Shown one piece after another: positions 25,601 through 37,500 of a stretch of 64,000 nt of DNA. How positions within the stretch are numbered: position 1 is the first letter of the stretch; every line of letters starts with the position of its first letter. The notes under the pieces were generated by a model. The model was not told the origin of the DNA, made no database searches, and worked only from the letters and a program-made list of their open reading frames with translations. The position numbers and the translations under genes are program-made. The stretch comes from Anarhynchus alexandrinus (lineage: Eukaryota > Chordata > Aves > Charadriiformes > Charadriidae), in the NCBI GenBank assembly GCA_008711295.1, contig VUYV01000101.1, positions 1,297,712 through 1,361,711 on the forward strand, given 5' to 3'.

Positions 25601-26584
25601 GCCTAAATGACTCTCTCTTCTGTCAGGGTCGTCCGCTCATTGAAAGAGGAAAGTGTATTAAACTTTCGATCTCTTTCCCCATAAAGAATGAAATATGGAG
25701 ATGTGCAAGGGAAGAAAGTGCTGTTCCATTGGTGAAGAAGGTGTGTGTTGTGGCAGCTGAGGGTGGAGAGAAAGGGCAATTCTGTCCAGATTCTGGGAGC
25801 AAGACCAGAATGATTTCAACATCTTGGGAAGGTACATGCACTGGGTAAAGAAAATAAACGGTTTGTGAATAGTGTGTGATGGGGAACACTCATTTAACAG
25901 TGCATCTTTCATTTTATTCAAGATAGCAGTATGGCCACAATACCTTTCAGTATTTTAGTCTGGCAATGTTTTTGTACTGCAGACAGATACTGTCAAGAAA
26001 TTTCCTGACCCTCAGACAGGTGAACTCCAGGTTCCTGTCTCTTAGGTTGCCCAAGAAGAATCAGAATGTTCCTTTTGTGCATCTACGTGCTGATGTTGTC
26101 CATGCGTGAGACAAATTTCAGAGGCACGCTTTTGATTTTTAAACCCTCAGCTTCAGGGTTTTCAGTGGTAGCTATGGATGATCAGCATTCTTAAAACTAA
26201 TCATCATACTCAAATCTTGTACTCTCTATGTACTCAATCGGTCCTGTTGTTTCCCCACCCTGTATATCACATCTTTTTCTTCAGATGCCTCACACAGTTT
26301 TGTTTTCTACTACACAAGTGTTTCTTATATGATCATTTAAAACCCCCAGATCCCCCCTAAAGAAATATATGAAGCAAAATAGAGTATACAATTTTGTTTA
26401 CTTTGTTTCTTCCTATTTTATTTTCTTTCATTTTTCCTTCAGCTTCTGTTCTTTTGCCATTCATTCATTATGATTGTCATCACTTTGTGCCAGAAGGGTG
26501 CCTAGTAGTTGGTAGTCTCATTTGATATGATTGTAAAAAGTGACTTTTCAGTGATACAATATCATTTAAAGCAAACTGGAGAAG

Positions 26585-26680
26585 ATAAGCATGGTTGTAC
26601 TGGGTCAGACAAAGGTCCATGTAGCCTGGATCCTGTACCCAGCAGTGGCCAGATGGTGATTCCTGAGAAAGAGTAAGAAC
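26585..26680 (+). mobile_element. possible old retroposon fragment
   Basis: About 95 nt with the string ACTGGGTCAGACAAAGGTCC, followed by TAGCCTGGATCCTGTA and CAGTGGCCAGATG. This pattern resembles an ancient repeated 3' segment known from reptile and bird genomes (gggtcagac..ggtccat.tagcc...tcctg...cagtggcc). I cannot assign a family from sequence alone. Confidence 0.45.
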
Positions 26681-28310
26681 GAAGGTTGGCACGTGAATAG
26701 CAACAGCTACAAGCTTAGAAAATGGTAATACTTAAAAACAGACTGGTTTGAACTTGTGAGGTTGAAAGCAAAAAGGAAAGCAATGAAAAGCCTCTTTACA
26801 CAAGACTATTGCTCTATTACCATAGTCATGGAGTCATTTGTTCCATGATAAATTTCAGGTTGTGTGTTGGGGTGGTGTTGAACTGTTACATCCAAGCTCA
26901 TGGTGGCTCAATTTTTTCTTTCACTAAAGAGTATCTATTCTCTCCTAGCATCTTCATTCTCCATTTCATCATCCTGGTGTTCATCAAGGCGTCAAACTCT
27001 GCAGTTGCTGAGTGCTTCAACTCCCAGCACATCAAAGCATCCCTGTTGCTTGCATAGTCCAGCTGTAGAAAAGTCTCCAGAGCCTGGTAAAAGCAACATC
27101 ACCAGAATTATTAGAGTCAACATGGAGCAGCCAGGATTGGCAAGACAGCCTCAGCACCACTGCGCAGGGCAAAGGAAGCCACATTAAGGGTGCATGATGA
27201 AGGAGCTTGTGAGGAATGGATGAGCCTGCAGATAGAAAAGATTTTTAGCATCTGTAACTGTGAAGTTTTATTCCTTGAATAAAAAATAAACTGACTAGTT
27301 AATGCTAAATTATTTATGATTTTGCAGACTTACTGTGGAGGTATGAAAGAGAAACAGTGTCAGAGGTTCAGTTGTGCTGCTGAAAAGTATCAATATTAGA
27401 AGAGACAATGGAAAATTGTATTTGTCTGAGTATCCTTTGTTTGCAGTGGACCTATTTGATTTATTAACCGTGGGTCTTTCTTACGAAATACCTTTTTTCC
27501 AGAACTCTTTTTTCACAGACTCAGTCTGTAAGGCATCTGGGAAGACCTGCTGCAGGGAACCTACCCTGGTTTTTCACTGGTGCTGACTTTTATATGTATC
27601 TGTCTGAGGCTATTCCACTGATGGGGACTGTCCTGTGAGAACACAGATGAAGTGCTTTGCCCTCGAAGACTAACTTCTTGGTAACACAGGCTTAGACCAC
27701 AGGCTGAATTCTTCTCTATGACATTTGTTATAAAGCCAGTGCTACTCTGAAGGCAGAGAAATTGCTTCAATGTTATGGCATTATAAATGAAAGCAGGAAT
27801 TGCACCTAGATGCATTTAGGAGCATCTCTATTCTTAGCTCCCAAATAATGGATAGGTGACTGTACCCAGTAAAAAAAAACAACAACAAACTAACCAAATA
27901 AAGATTCATTTTCTCTGTCTAAGAAATGTAATGTCTAACAACCATCTAAGACATGACATTTGAAATGACGCACAGTGGGGGGATGCAGTGTGTTTAGCAG
28001 TGAATATCCTCACCTCAATCAAAGTATCACTTGTGGATGTAGTGACACAATTGTATGGTTGTCAAGGGCTTTCTGTTAAGAAGGTAAAGACTGGTTCTTA
28101 TTATTTTTGCCATATCAAGGTGAATGGAAGATTCTCGCAAGCTTGACTTCAGATACCTATGCAATTTCCAAGCAGACGTATGTATTTATCTTTACATTTG
28201 AAGTAAAATGGAGTTTAAAAGATACATTTAACCAAATAGAAGCAGAATGTGGACAATTAATGTATACACGTGTATATATTGTAACCCGGTGGTATATTTT
28301 AATGTAATAT

Positions 28311-28570
28311 AACGGTTTTAAACTAAAAGAAGGTAGATTTAGGCTAGATATTAGGAAGATATTTTTCACTATGAGGGTAGTGAGGCACTGGAACAGGTTG
28401 CCCAGGGAAGCTGTGGAAGCCCCATCCCTGGAAGTGTTCAAGGCCAGGTTGGAGGGGGCTTTGAGGAACCTGGTCTAGTGGGAGGTGTCCCTGCCTATGG
28501 CAGGGGGGTTGGAACTCGATGATCTTCAAGGTCCCTTCCAACTCTAACCATTCTGTTATTCTACTATCTA
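28311..28570 (+). mobile_element. CR1 LINE 3' fragment
   Basis: About 260 nt in the + orientation. It runs from a piece of the ORF2 end (TTAAACTAAAAGAAGGTAGA, encoding LK.GR) through GGCACTGGAACAGGTTGCCC and the 3' UTR to CCATTCTGTTATTCTA. The octamer tail is slightly decayed. It belongs to the subfamily with TGCCTATGGCAGGGGGGTTGG, like the copies at 33789 and 41175. Confidence 0.92.
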
Positions 28571-29540
28571 TATTCAGAGAATTCCAGCTTTTATGGTAGC
28601 CAATTTAATCAAAAATCTTTTTTGTGTTTCATATAAATGGCACATTTATAAGTGGGTCTGACTGCCAGGATATCCTTCTGCTCTGTTGTAACAGTAATAC
28701 TTCAGGTCTTTTATTTTATTGCCTCCTCTGCATTTTAACTCTTCTCTTTTTAGATGTCTTTCTCAGATGAAGACTATTCTTAGTATCGCATTATTATTAC
28801 ATTCCAAATATCTTTCTGAATGAATTAGCAAATGTTAAAGATTGCTGCATGATTAAACTAGGAGTAATAGAGACAATTTCACCTTACAAGACAGTGTCTG
28901 GCCATCCTGGCTCTTCTGGATGCCTAGAGTGTAACTTCATGGCAGTGACAGGGGTGCTGTGCTAGCTGTACCCAGGGACTCTAGGGCCACTCTAGGGCCC
29001 TAACAGAGCCCATGATACGGTGAGCCAAGGACATCTCTGCAGCTGAGCATAGATTTCTGCATGTTGTTAGGGAGGTTTTGCATAGGTACATGGGGATATA
29101 ATTTCCTTCAGTGACAAAATGAGTGGGACAGAAATACAGAAGATGTTTCCTCTGCTCAAGAAAGGTTATTCTAAGTTGGGGTTGGCTAGAGCCCAGGCGT
29201 TTTACCATACGGCTTCTCTTACGGTCTTTCTGTGTGTTTGTGTCTGTTTAGAATAACAGTGAGGAAGTGCCTTCTTTAGGGAGGGATCTCCATTTCATGC
29301 AGCACACTTCTGAGCACTAAATATTTCGCTTAGCACAACGTAACCATGGTAGCATGGCGAGAACATTGACTTTTTGGCCCTGACATCTAAAAGAAACAGA
29401 GCAATGAATAGAAGATGTCCCAAACACTGTGAAATGCTCAGCTCCCACCAAAGGTCTTTCTGTGTTGCCAGTACCTTGCTTTTGTGAGGTAAATTCCCAG
29501 TATAATGGTGTGGGTGAACTATTCTGTTTTGATTTTACAG

Positions 29541-29671
29541 ATGCAGGAAGGTCACATTGGGTTTATGGCAAAGCTGATAGAGTATCCCTTGAGGCCAGCG
29601 TGGAGACGACACCTGGAGCTCCTTGTGGTGCTTATTACCAAATCTCAAGGAGCCACTCAGAGGAGGAGAAG
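29541..29671 (+). CDS. VWA3B: probable VWA3B exon (C-terminal region)
   Basis: A 131-nt segment with an excellent acceptor (TTTTGATTTTACAG) and donor GAGAAG|gtacca. It enters in phase 1, exactly as required by the exon at 20686, and leaves in phase 0. The product is DAGRSHWVYGKADRVSLEAS followed by VETTPGAPCGAYYQISRSHS and EEEK. I recognise no named motif. If it were unspliced the frame would close 14 codons later at 29713, so it could instead be a terminal exon. Confidence 0.6.
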
Positions 29672-31702
29672 GTACCACATTATTTTCAGATGAATGGGTG
29701 TCCCCTGCTGTAGGAGAACTGGAAGTACCATACTTAATACCCTGCTTCTCCTGGGCTCAATCTACTGGCTGTGCTTCTATATACAAGCACACTGAACATC
29801 TCAAGCCCCACTCTGTCTGTGCTTCACATTTTTAAAAGCCATTAATGTGAAATGAGAATAGCCCGATGGCATCATTTAGAAAGAGTATTAAAAAAAATTA
29901 TATTTCTGTAGTCAACGGAGGCAAACAGAGTCTTTGAGGCTGTATTTTAGACATCTCCTCTAGGGCGCTTCCTTTAGGCATATTACAAGTGCCTACTCTA
30001 GGCAGCTAGTTCAGGTGTACACTTGGCCAGGAAAATCCTATCCACTCATTCAGGGAAGACTCAAACCTGGGAAAAACTGTAATTCTGAAATGGTCTATCC
30101 TGGAAGTTGCAGTTTGGATAGTTTGTGTTACCTTCTATTATGCAGCTCAGGCTCCTTTCTTACTCCATGATATTCTGGAGTGTTCTCTATGACAGTGGAG
30201 CTTGCACACACACGAAGTCCTTTGTTATAGGTAGTCACTGGGGATCTGTTCTACCCAGATGAAAAATTGGAAGTGATCTCATTATACCACAGCATCCACA
30301 AAAATTTAAGCCTGGATAGCTGAGAAGAAATATTTTTACTGTGGACAGGAACACTTTGGTTTTCTGTAAAGAGAGCTATAAATTTTGAGAGCCCTGTAAA
30401 TTTTGGTAGAAAAGATATCGCAGTGAAAATTTTGTTGAACAGAAAATCTACTTTTCCCTCAAGTACAGCTTTCAATCGCGTGGTCTTTGAAATCTACCAG
30501 CTCACATTTTTAGCAGAAGAAGATACGCCTCAATCAGACTAATTCAGCATTGACATGACCATCTCACCTATGTCTCTTGTGATTACTGTGTATTTGAAGC
30601 TGAACATGTGCAATTCCAATGACGTGAAAAAAAATGGAGTGTGGGCCAATTTTGCAAGTACATATTGCTCAAGTATGTGCAGATGGATCGTATGCCACCT
30701 CGCAGTGATGAAGACTGGTATTCCCTTGAAAAAGTGGCTGAAGTTACCTTGGTATTCCACTGAGTGCAGTACAATTTTGTGATAATACAAACAGGAATGT
30801 TAACCAACCGCAGGATCAAAACTGGCAGCACAGGTAGTCTGATAGCAAATTCCTCTTCTGCATAAAAGGTGATCATCAATCACTGTTGGTCCTTTAGACA
30901 GTCTACATTTAAAGATTGATATATTGTAGCAATATGGATGGTGATGAATGAGTTGCCTTTTCACTTGTTATTAAGGATCCATTTCACTGTTCCTTTCTGG
31001 GTGTGCGGTCTGACCTCAAGAGGCACCTGTCACGGGATAACATTTATTAATTTTCCCTGCTGCGGCCCACAAGACTTTTTACCTGCCTGAGTCTGGTTAA
31101 ATGTTTTGTTGCATTGTTTTGTGTTAAGCCTGGGAATTGTCAGGATGATTTATTCTTTTCATTCGAACGTTCCTGTTGGTCCGTTTGTACAGCACGAGCT
31201 CTGTCCTGAGTTCCACACCTTGCTGCAGATGTCCAGGAGGTTATGTTTTCATATGCTTACTTCCTTCCACTGATCTGTTTTAAAGAGGCGACTATTGTTA
31301 TGGTGGTCTGTCAACAAGATGAATTTTCCAATTAGATTTGCCAGATGCCTAAGCTTGACCAGGATGGCCTAATTTCAGGCTCTGTCAATAGTGCATAACC
31401 AGATCACTGAAAATCCAGGTTGCTGCTTCCTTGCGCTGCCTCATACTAACTTGGCAGTGGTGAGCTTTGGGACTGGCCAAGGCTATGCACAGACTTCTTC
31501 CTGTGATTCTTTTCCAACCACTGAGATGGTACTTGCCTTATTCACTTCCCCCCAACATTTCTGTTTCTTTCTGATAGATAGCCTACAAAACAACAACAAA
31601 AAAATAACAAAAAGAAAAAATTCATATTCACCTCCACCTGTATTTGTCATCCTGGATCAAACTCCAGACCCCAGGGGTTGGGACTTGGCCCCTGGCATTC
31701 AG

Positions 31703-31735
31703 CATTATGTGCATTCATTGGTGCTGCACGAGAAG
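31703..31735 (+). CDS. VWA3B: weak candidate VWA3B micro-exon
   Basis: A 33-nt, phase-0-to-phase-0 segment (HYVHSLVLHEK) between a CCCCTGGCATTCAG acceptor and the donor GAGAAG|gtaaag. The same frame is open upstream to 31391 and reads PPPVFVILDQTPDPRGWDLA, so a longer exon starting at 31578 (phase 1) or 31582 (phase 2) is possible. Those longer versions do not match the phase-0 end of the exon at 29541 without an extra exon. Confidence 0.25.
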
Positions 31736-32115
31736 GTAAAGAAGATGCTTTATACTGGACTGCTCAGTTGAGCAAAAGGTGTAGGAAGAGAACACCTGCC
31801 AGTTAGCTGTCATATTGGGTAGTGTGACCATGAAACTCCTGAGGTCCAAGAGAAGCAAGGATAAGAGGGGAAATGAGTGTAAAGGCTTTTATGAGACCAG
31901 CTCATAGAACTGAAGGAAGTAGAAAAGCTTTTGAGATTGAATTCCTTTAGAAAGTCATCAGTAACCTCCTACTCAGCTGTGTAACCATGAAATCAGACCA
32001 GTGGCCTATCTTCTATGTAAAAGGGCAGCTTCATGGAAAAATGTTTGTATAGGAAACTTTGAGTCAATCTGCACAGGTATGCAAAGGACCTTTTCTTCCA
32101 TGGCTATTTCCTTAT

Positions 32116-32170
32116 GGTTTGATCTTAAAGGTCTTTTCCAACCTAAACAATTCAATGATTCTATGATTCC
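32116..32170 (+). mobile_element. CR1 3'-terminal remnant
   Basis: About 55 nt ending TTCAATGATTCTATGATTCC, with GATCTTAAAGGTCTTTTCCA upstream. This is the last part of a CR1 3' UTR plus two tail octamers. Confidence 0.8.
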
Positions 32171-33197
32171 TTTCTTGCTGAGTGAGAACATCACTAGCTT
32201 GACTGCTGCATAAATACAACTAAGCTCCAAAGGGCTCAGTCCTTTCTTAAACAACACTGTGAGAGATCACATAGCTGGTCTTAACCCCACATTCACACTG
32301 CTCCAAGTGCATCTGGGGCCACCTGTAATGGCCTACAGTTGATAAACAGAGGTATTAGCATTAAACCTGAGGTTTTACCCCCAGCTGTGAGATGCTTCTC
32401 CTGGGAGGAGGGGGTGCTTGGCAGAAAACGGTGCAGGCTTATGCTGGCTACTCTTCAAAATCGAGCAGTTAGCAATGCCAGTCCTCCCCATGCTGGCCCT
32501 GGAGTTGGGTTAACAGCACTAAGCCAGTGTTGTCCCTAACCAAGACACAAGACGAGGTTTGGTGAGGAAGCCTTGCTGCTTCTGGAGAGGCACACCTCAA
32601 ACCGGCTCAGTAGTACCCAGGTTCCAAGTTAATAGAAAACATGCTGAAGGGCAAAACTGTGTGAAGGTTGATTTCAGCATCTTGTAAGCTTGGTCTTCTA
32701 ATTACAGGGCTGAAATAAAATTTTAGAAGCAAACAAATACAAAGACATCTGTGGCCTAAACTGAACACCAGCTCTTTTTGCCCAGTTCTTCTTCCACTCC
32801 AACCAGCTCTTAAGGTTGGGCCCTCAGCTGAAAGTTCCCTTCCACTGAAAGGTGCCCCACGTGTCGGTCCTTAGCAGGTTTAGAAGAGGTAATCATCTTT
32901 CTTCAGTGGCATTCCCTGCTCCAGACAGTTTCCTTACAGGTAATTCAGAGCTGAGCATTGCGGCATCTGTACAGCTGCCTCCCTGTTTTCCACATGATCT
33001 TTTGTGATCTGAGGCTTTTGTGGACAGGACGTAAGGAAATTCAAGACACAGGCTGTGACGTGTAGTCACAGCTACCTGCACCCACTGGTCTTGAGCCCAG
33101 CTTTGTGATTGTAAGCTGACTTCTCTGTGTCAGACAGTAATGTGGAAGCTGGACATCCCTGCACACCTCATCTTTGTTTTATGTTGTGTGTCTCCAG

Positions 33198-33287
33198 CAG
33201 AGAGGAAAGAAGGCCAAAGTGGTATGGAGATTTAGGACAGGAGACGTCATAGTTTTCAGGGAAGCTGCTGAGGCAGCAATATTTTAG
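33198..33287 (+). CDS. VWA3B: weak candidate terminal VWA3B exon
   Basis: Following TCTCCAG, a phase-0 frame reads QRGKKAKVVWRFRTGDVIVF then REAAEAAIF and stops at 33285-33287. The entry phase fits both the exon at 29541 and the candidate at 31703. The basic start and the VVWRFRTGDVIVF stretch look protein-like, but 29 residues are too few for a firm call. No poly(A) signal lies immediately downstream. The nearest AATAAA is at 34535. Confidence 0.3.
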   Translation, partial: QRGKKAKVVWRFRTGDVIVFREAAEAAIF

Positions 33288-33788
33288 AACTTTTCCTCAG
33301 ACTGTTCATGTATTTTCCCTCTGGAAATAGCCTTTCATCTGGAGAGAAATGGTTACTGACAGGTATACAAGGTTTCCCAGGCAACCATTGTCTAGGTCAC
33401 CATAAGAAGAAATACGGTGATGTGTTACAGGGCCTCATTTGCCAAGGTGGTCTTTTTTTGATTCCTAGAGCTTGCCTTTGATCTCATTGACACATTTATT
33501 CCCCAGAATCTGAGTGGTTCTTCTGTGACATTGTGTTGGGACTGTTGTCCTCAGTTTCAGTAGTTTAAAAAAATAATTGCTGTACTTGGATTTCACAGGA
33601 GCAGCTAAGGTAGATTTAAATGGAAGGCTCTTGATTTTAGCACTGTGGCTAATTCCAACACCTTTGTTTCCCTGAGGTAAGCTGTGAGGTTCAGGATTAG
33701 CAGAGATCTAAAACTCAAGGCTAACTTGAATAGTCTAGCAGATCTTTCCTGGTTTTGCGGTAAAGATACAGATCAGACTTAATCGGTT

Positions 33789-33980
33789 GTAAGGCACTGG
33801 AACAGGTTGCCTAGAGAGGTTGTTGAGGCCCCATCCCTGGAGGTGTTCAAGGCCAGGCTGGACGTGGCCTTGGGCAGCCTGGTCTAGTGGGAGGTGTCCC
33901 TGCCTATGGCAGGGGGGTTGGAACTCGATGATCTTCAAGGTCCTTTCCAACCTAAACCATTCTATGATTCTATGATTCTA
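33789..33980 (+). mobile_element. CR1 LINE 3' fragment
   Basis: About 190 nt in + orientation, from AAGGCACTGGAACAGGTTGC to the tail TTCTATGATTCTATGATTC. Nearly the same sequence as the reverse complement of the copy at 41175, so the two are of one young subfamily. Confidence 0.92.
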
Positions 33981-34146
33981 ATCAAACCTGCGGTTGCAGG
34001 AACCTGCAAGGTTCCCAGGGGCTCACAAGCTCCAGCCAAGCTCTCCCTAATCCTGGCATGTATTTTGAGTTCACAGCATGGCACATCTGACTTCACATAT
34101 GTTACAATTGCTTTGCCTCTCCCGCTTATCTTTTCTAACATTTCAC

Positions 34147-34319
34147 ACAGAATCACACAGAATGGTCAGGGTTGGAAGGGACCTCTGGAGATCATCTAGT
34201 CCAACCCCCCTGACAGAGCAGGTTCACCTACAGCAGGTTGCACAGGGTGGCGTCAAGGTGGGTTTTGAATCTCTCCAGAGTGGGAGACTCCACAACCTCT
34301 CTGGGCAGCCTGTTCCAGG
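34147..34319 (-). mobile_element. CR1 LINE 3' fragment
   Basis: A minus-strand copy beginning with the tail CAGAATCACACAGAATGG and ending at GGCAGCCTGTTCCAGG. It is of the same subfamily as 21906 and 47300 (shared GACCTCTGGAGATCATCTAG and CTACAGCAGGTTGCACAGG). Its 3' end faces that of the copy at 33789, 166 nt away. Confidence 0.92.
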
Positions 34320-34534
34320 CAGATTTCTTCTGCAAACAGCTTTGTTAGTGCCCTAAGTCAACCAGGAACCACATGAAGGCAGCTATTGCAGCACTGAGCC
34401 TGCATTGATCAGCCCTGGTGATAAGCAGCCTACATTGGTTTAGAATCCACCCTGCACTACGAGAGCTACGCTGCTGCTCAGAGTTAGAGTTTGGCTGCTT
34501 GTACTTGAAAACAAAATCCAGGTCAGCAGTAAGT

Positions 34535-34540
34535 AATAAA
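34535..34540 (+). terminator. AATAAA, possible poly(A) signal
   Basis: The first AATAAA downstream of the candidate terminal exon, followed within about 10 nt by a T/G-rich stretch (TACTTGTGG). A single hexamer in AT-rich DNA is weak evidence. Confidence 0.15.
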
Positions 34541-37500
34541 TACTTGTGGACGCTGACTTTTCAAGCTCAGCGTTGTCCTCAGATTAAATCACTAACATCA
34601 CGTCCTCCTTGGATTGTGCTGTTAGCATCTACTTGAAGCCACAGCTGGTGCAATGTTGGTGCAACAGTGCCACTACCGCACCTGCACTCCAGGCACGGCG
34701 TTGGCCGGAGCTATCACAGGGTCTAGCTCAGCAGTATGGGGCCCTTTGCTCTGTGGGGCATAAGTCTTCCTGCTCGCTGAGGTGAAGTGGGACTGCGTTG
34801 GCTAGGAACGTGAGGGGGGATTTCTGATGGGGGGTAATATCCTTACATTCCAGCAATTCATAGAATTACTATTTCCCCGCGCTCTTCCTGAGACAAGATA
34901 CTGTAAATCTACTCACTTTTCATGGCTAAAACAGAAAAAAAACCCCACCTTTTACCAAGAAATGTGTGTGGGGAGTGAATTCAGGCAATGCGGTGAATAC
35001 AGATGGGCAATATAGCTGAAAATGTTTTGGGTTTTTTCAACTGTTCTTCACATTTTTCATCTTCTCTGCCTGTCTGCAGAGCCTGGCTTTGTTCTGAAAG
35101 TCTTTTCACACATACTGCATTCATTTACCACCCACAGATGCCGCCTGTTTATTCTTTCCTGTTGTTTTCATTGATCTAACATGAAAGTCACCTTGAACTG
35201 ACAGAGCTTTGCCCTTGCTAGGCGTGCAAAGTATTAAAAAATATAAATATACAAATAAGCATACAAAATACAGGGGCTAGGCAAGTTTTTGTAGGGATTG
35301 CTGTTGTAGGGGGTCATGGATACTGAATCTGAGTAGTCCATAAAAAAGCAAGATGCTGTTGGATTGAGTAGATAAGTCACAGAAGGGTTGCAGACTAGAT
35401 ACCAAGGCAGGGTGCATTGCAGCTTTCAGTATTTATTTCAGTATCCATTTTTTTCTGAGCAGAAGCATATTTGGGTATTTACTGGCCAATTTTTACATTC
35501 GCATCAAGATGGGTGACGTGGGGTCAGTATGTAACTTGCCTGTGGATATATTATAAGAGATTTATCACTGGAGAAAAACTCTTTTGCAAGAAAGTTCCTG
35601 CCAAGGTTTGCCATCAACCCCTCTTTTATGCAGCTGCTTTACAGCATGAAGGAAACTCAGACCTATCCTTGCCAAGCAAGAGGCAGCACTTCAACTTAAC
35701 AGCTTGGTACCAAGCGCTTAAATATTTCTTGGCACATGATTTCAAAAATATGTTTTCAGACAATTACATTGTGAGTATGCCTGCAGTGCTGGCAACTGAG
35801 TGTTGGTCTGTTTGTTCTCTTAATTAAATATACAGCTAAATGCGTTTAGCCACGTTAGCATTGGCTGGGACAAGTGGTGCTGTGCTTGCTAATCCCATGC
35901 AGCTCTGCCAGCCCTCGTGGCCAAAGAGCAGCTATACGCTGTCACTGTGTGCTTTCATCCTGAGCACAAAAGCTACACATAAACTTCCTTCATGTCTTCC
36001 TTGACAAAATTAATTTTCTTTGCCTCTTCTCTCTCCTTTTTGTACCATAGATCTTCTGCTTAATTCTGGCTGTAAGAGCAGCAGGAGATTGTGTGTTTTA
36101 CTGCCACAGAGAAATGGGTTACATTCAAGAGAAAGACTTAAGAGGGTGTGCTTTCTAAATGGCTCAAAAGAGCAAAGCCCCATCATTTTCCCTAGTTGGT
36201 GGGCATTTTGGGCGTCCTTCCTCCTATAAATGTGTGACGCTTTGTACAGGGTGGAATCTGGTCCACCGAGAGGAACTTTCATAGTGGCGAGTTGGCAGCT
36301 GACTAGTAATTTGTGGTCCATTTTTCTCACTTTTCCAAGCCTACCCACCCTGTATTGCTTAAAAAGAGATCAGTGCATTCACACTGGTCTAACCAGTTTT
36401 AACTATCACCTCTACCATCTGACTGCAAAAGTCTTGAAGTTCATAACATGACAAAGCACTGAACACAATATTCCTCACCTCCCACCATTGTCTGTGTCTC
36501 CCACTGAAACTCTTGTTCCTGTATATATGTGAACTTGTGTGCATGTGGTTTGTATGTGCTTTGGCAAGCGCTTTTAACTTCAAAGAAGTCAGGGAGAAGC
36601 TGAGAGGTCAAGTCCACTCCTTCAAAGAAGCTGGCAAAGACAAATGTGAGAATTTTTATGTAGTAGCTCAGGTGGAGTAGGTAATCAAAAAGAAAATTTT
36701 CTTTTATTATACATTGTATCTACATGCACATCTATTGCTGTTTTGCCTTTTATTTCTTGAATTAGGTTATGAGTACTTCTACAAGGGCTTAGGTCTTCTT
36801 ATAAGCTATATAGTACTGAGCTCAACGGCACTGCAGTTTTGATCGTTCCAGCAGTGCCTCCAGACAACTTTAAGGGGTTAGACACCAATGTACATGACTT
36901 CAACTAATTCCCATAATATTCACCTGCTACTTATAACTATATAATGCTTTAAAAATGTGTCTCATTTGTGACCTAAATGGGTGTTTGTGAATGAAAATAT
37001 ACAAAGAAAAGTTAGCCAAGAAAGTAGGAAGACCCATGCTTGAGAATTTTCATCTAAGAGTTGAAATCTAAATGCAAACACTTGGTGAGGAGTACGTGTG
37101 TGTGCAGGATACCGATTTAGCATCTAATTGAGCTGAGCTGGAAGAAAATCCAGTGATTCAGGATGTAGATGTGATGCTCATGAATACTGTAGCTACAAAT
37201 ATGCTTCCTGAGGAAGTCTAAATAAATTAAGGAACTTTATAAATCTCTTTCTATTTTTTTTTTCTCTTCAGTCACACAGAATTGAAACGAATAGGATGAA
37301 GTCCCGTTGCTTAGACACATCTGTCCAGTGCTATCTGATATAGATACTTAAGGGCTTCCAAGACATCTGGTTCAGGCTGGCATATATGACATAAGACTTA
37401 TGGAAGACTCATTTGGTCTGGCTGCTAGATTCTGGGTCAGATAATCCACAGCACCTAAAATAGCACTGAGCCCTGTCACTGAAGTCATTCCCTCTGGTGA

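Larger units (their letters stand above)
20928..29540 (+). other. long intron with two CR1 insertions and an older retroposon fragment
   Basis: An 8.6-kb intron if the exon at 29541 is correct. It contains CR1 copies at 21906-22672 and 28311-28570 and a weak older retroposon-like segment at about 26585-26680. No further exon with matching phase was recognised. The ORF at 25588-25848 lacks family support. Confidence 0.5.
29672..33197 (+). other. intron or 3' flank, gene end uncertain
   Basis: Either the last intron(s) of VWA3B or its 3' flank. It contains a candidate micro-exon at 31703 and a tiny CR1 tail at 32116. No other family-like coding sequence was recognised. Confidence 0.4.

Noticed and set aside
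25588..25921. Overlapping ORFs on both strands, considered as a VWA3B exon
   Set aside because: No acceptor/donor pair gives the phase 1 needed after the exon at 20686, and the exon at 29541 already fits that phase directly.
35471..35827. 118-codon plus-strand ORF
   Set aside because: Looks moderately protein-like, but there are no motifs, splice sites or neighbouring exons to support it.
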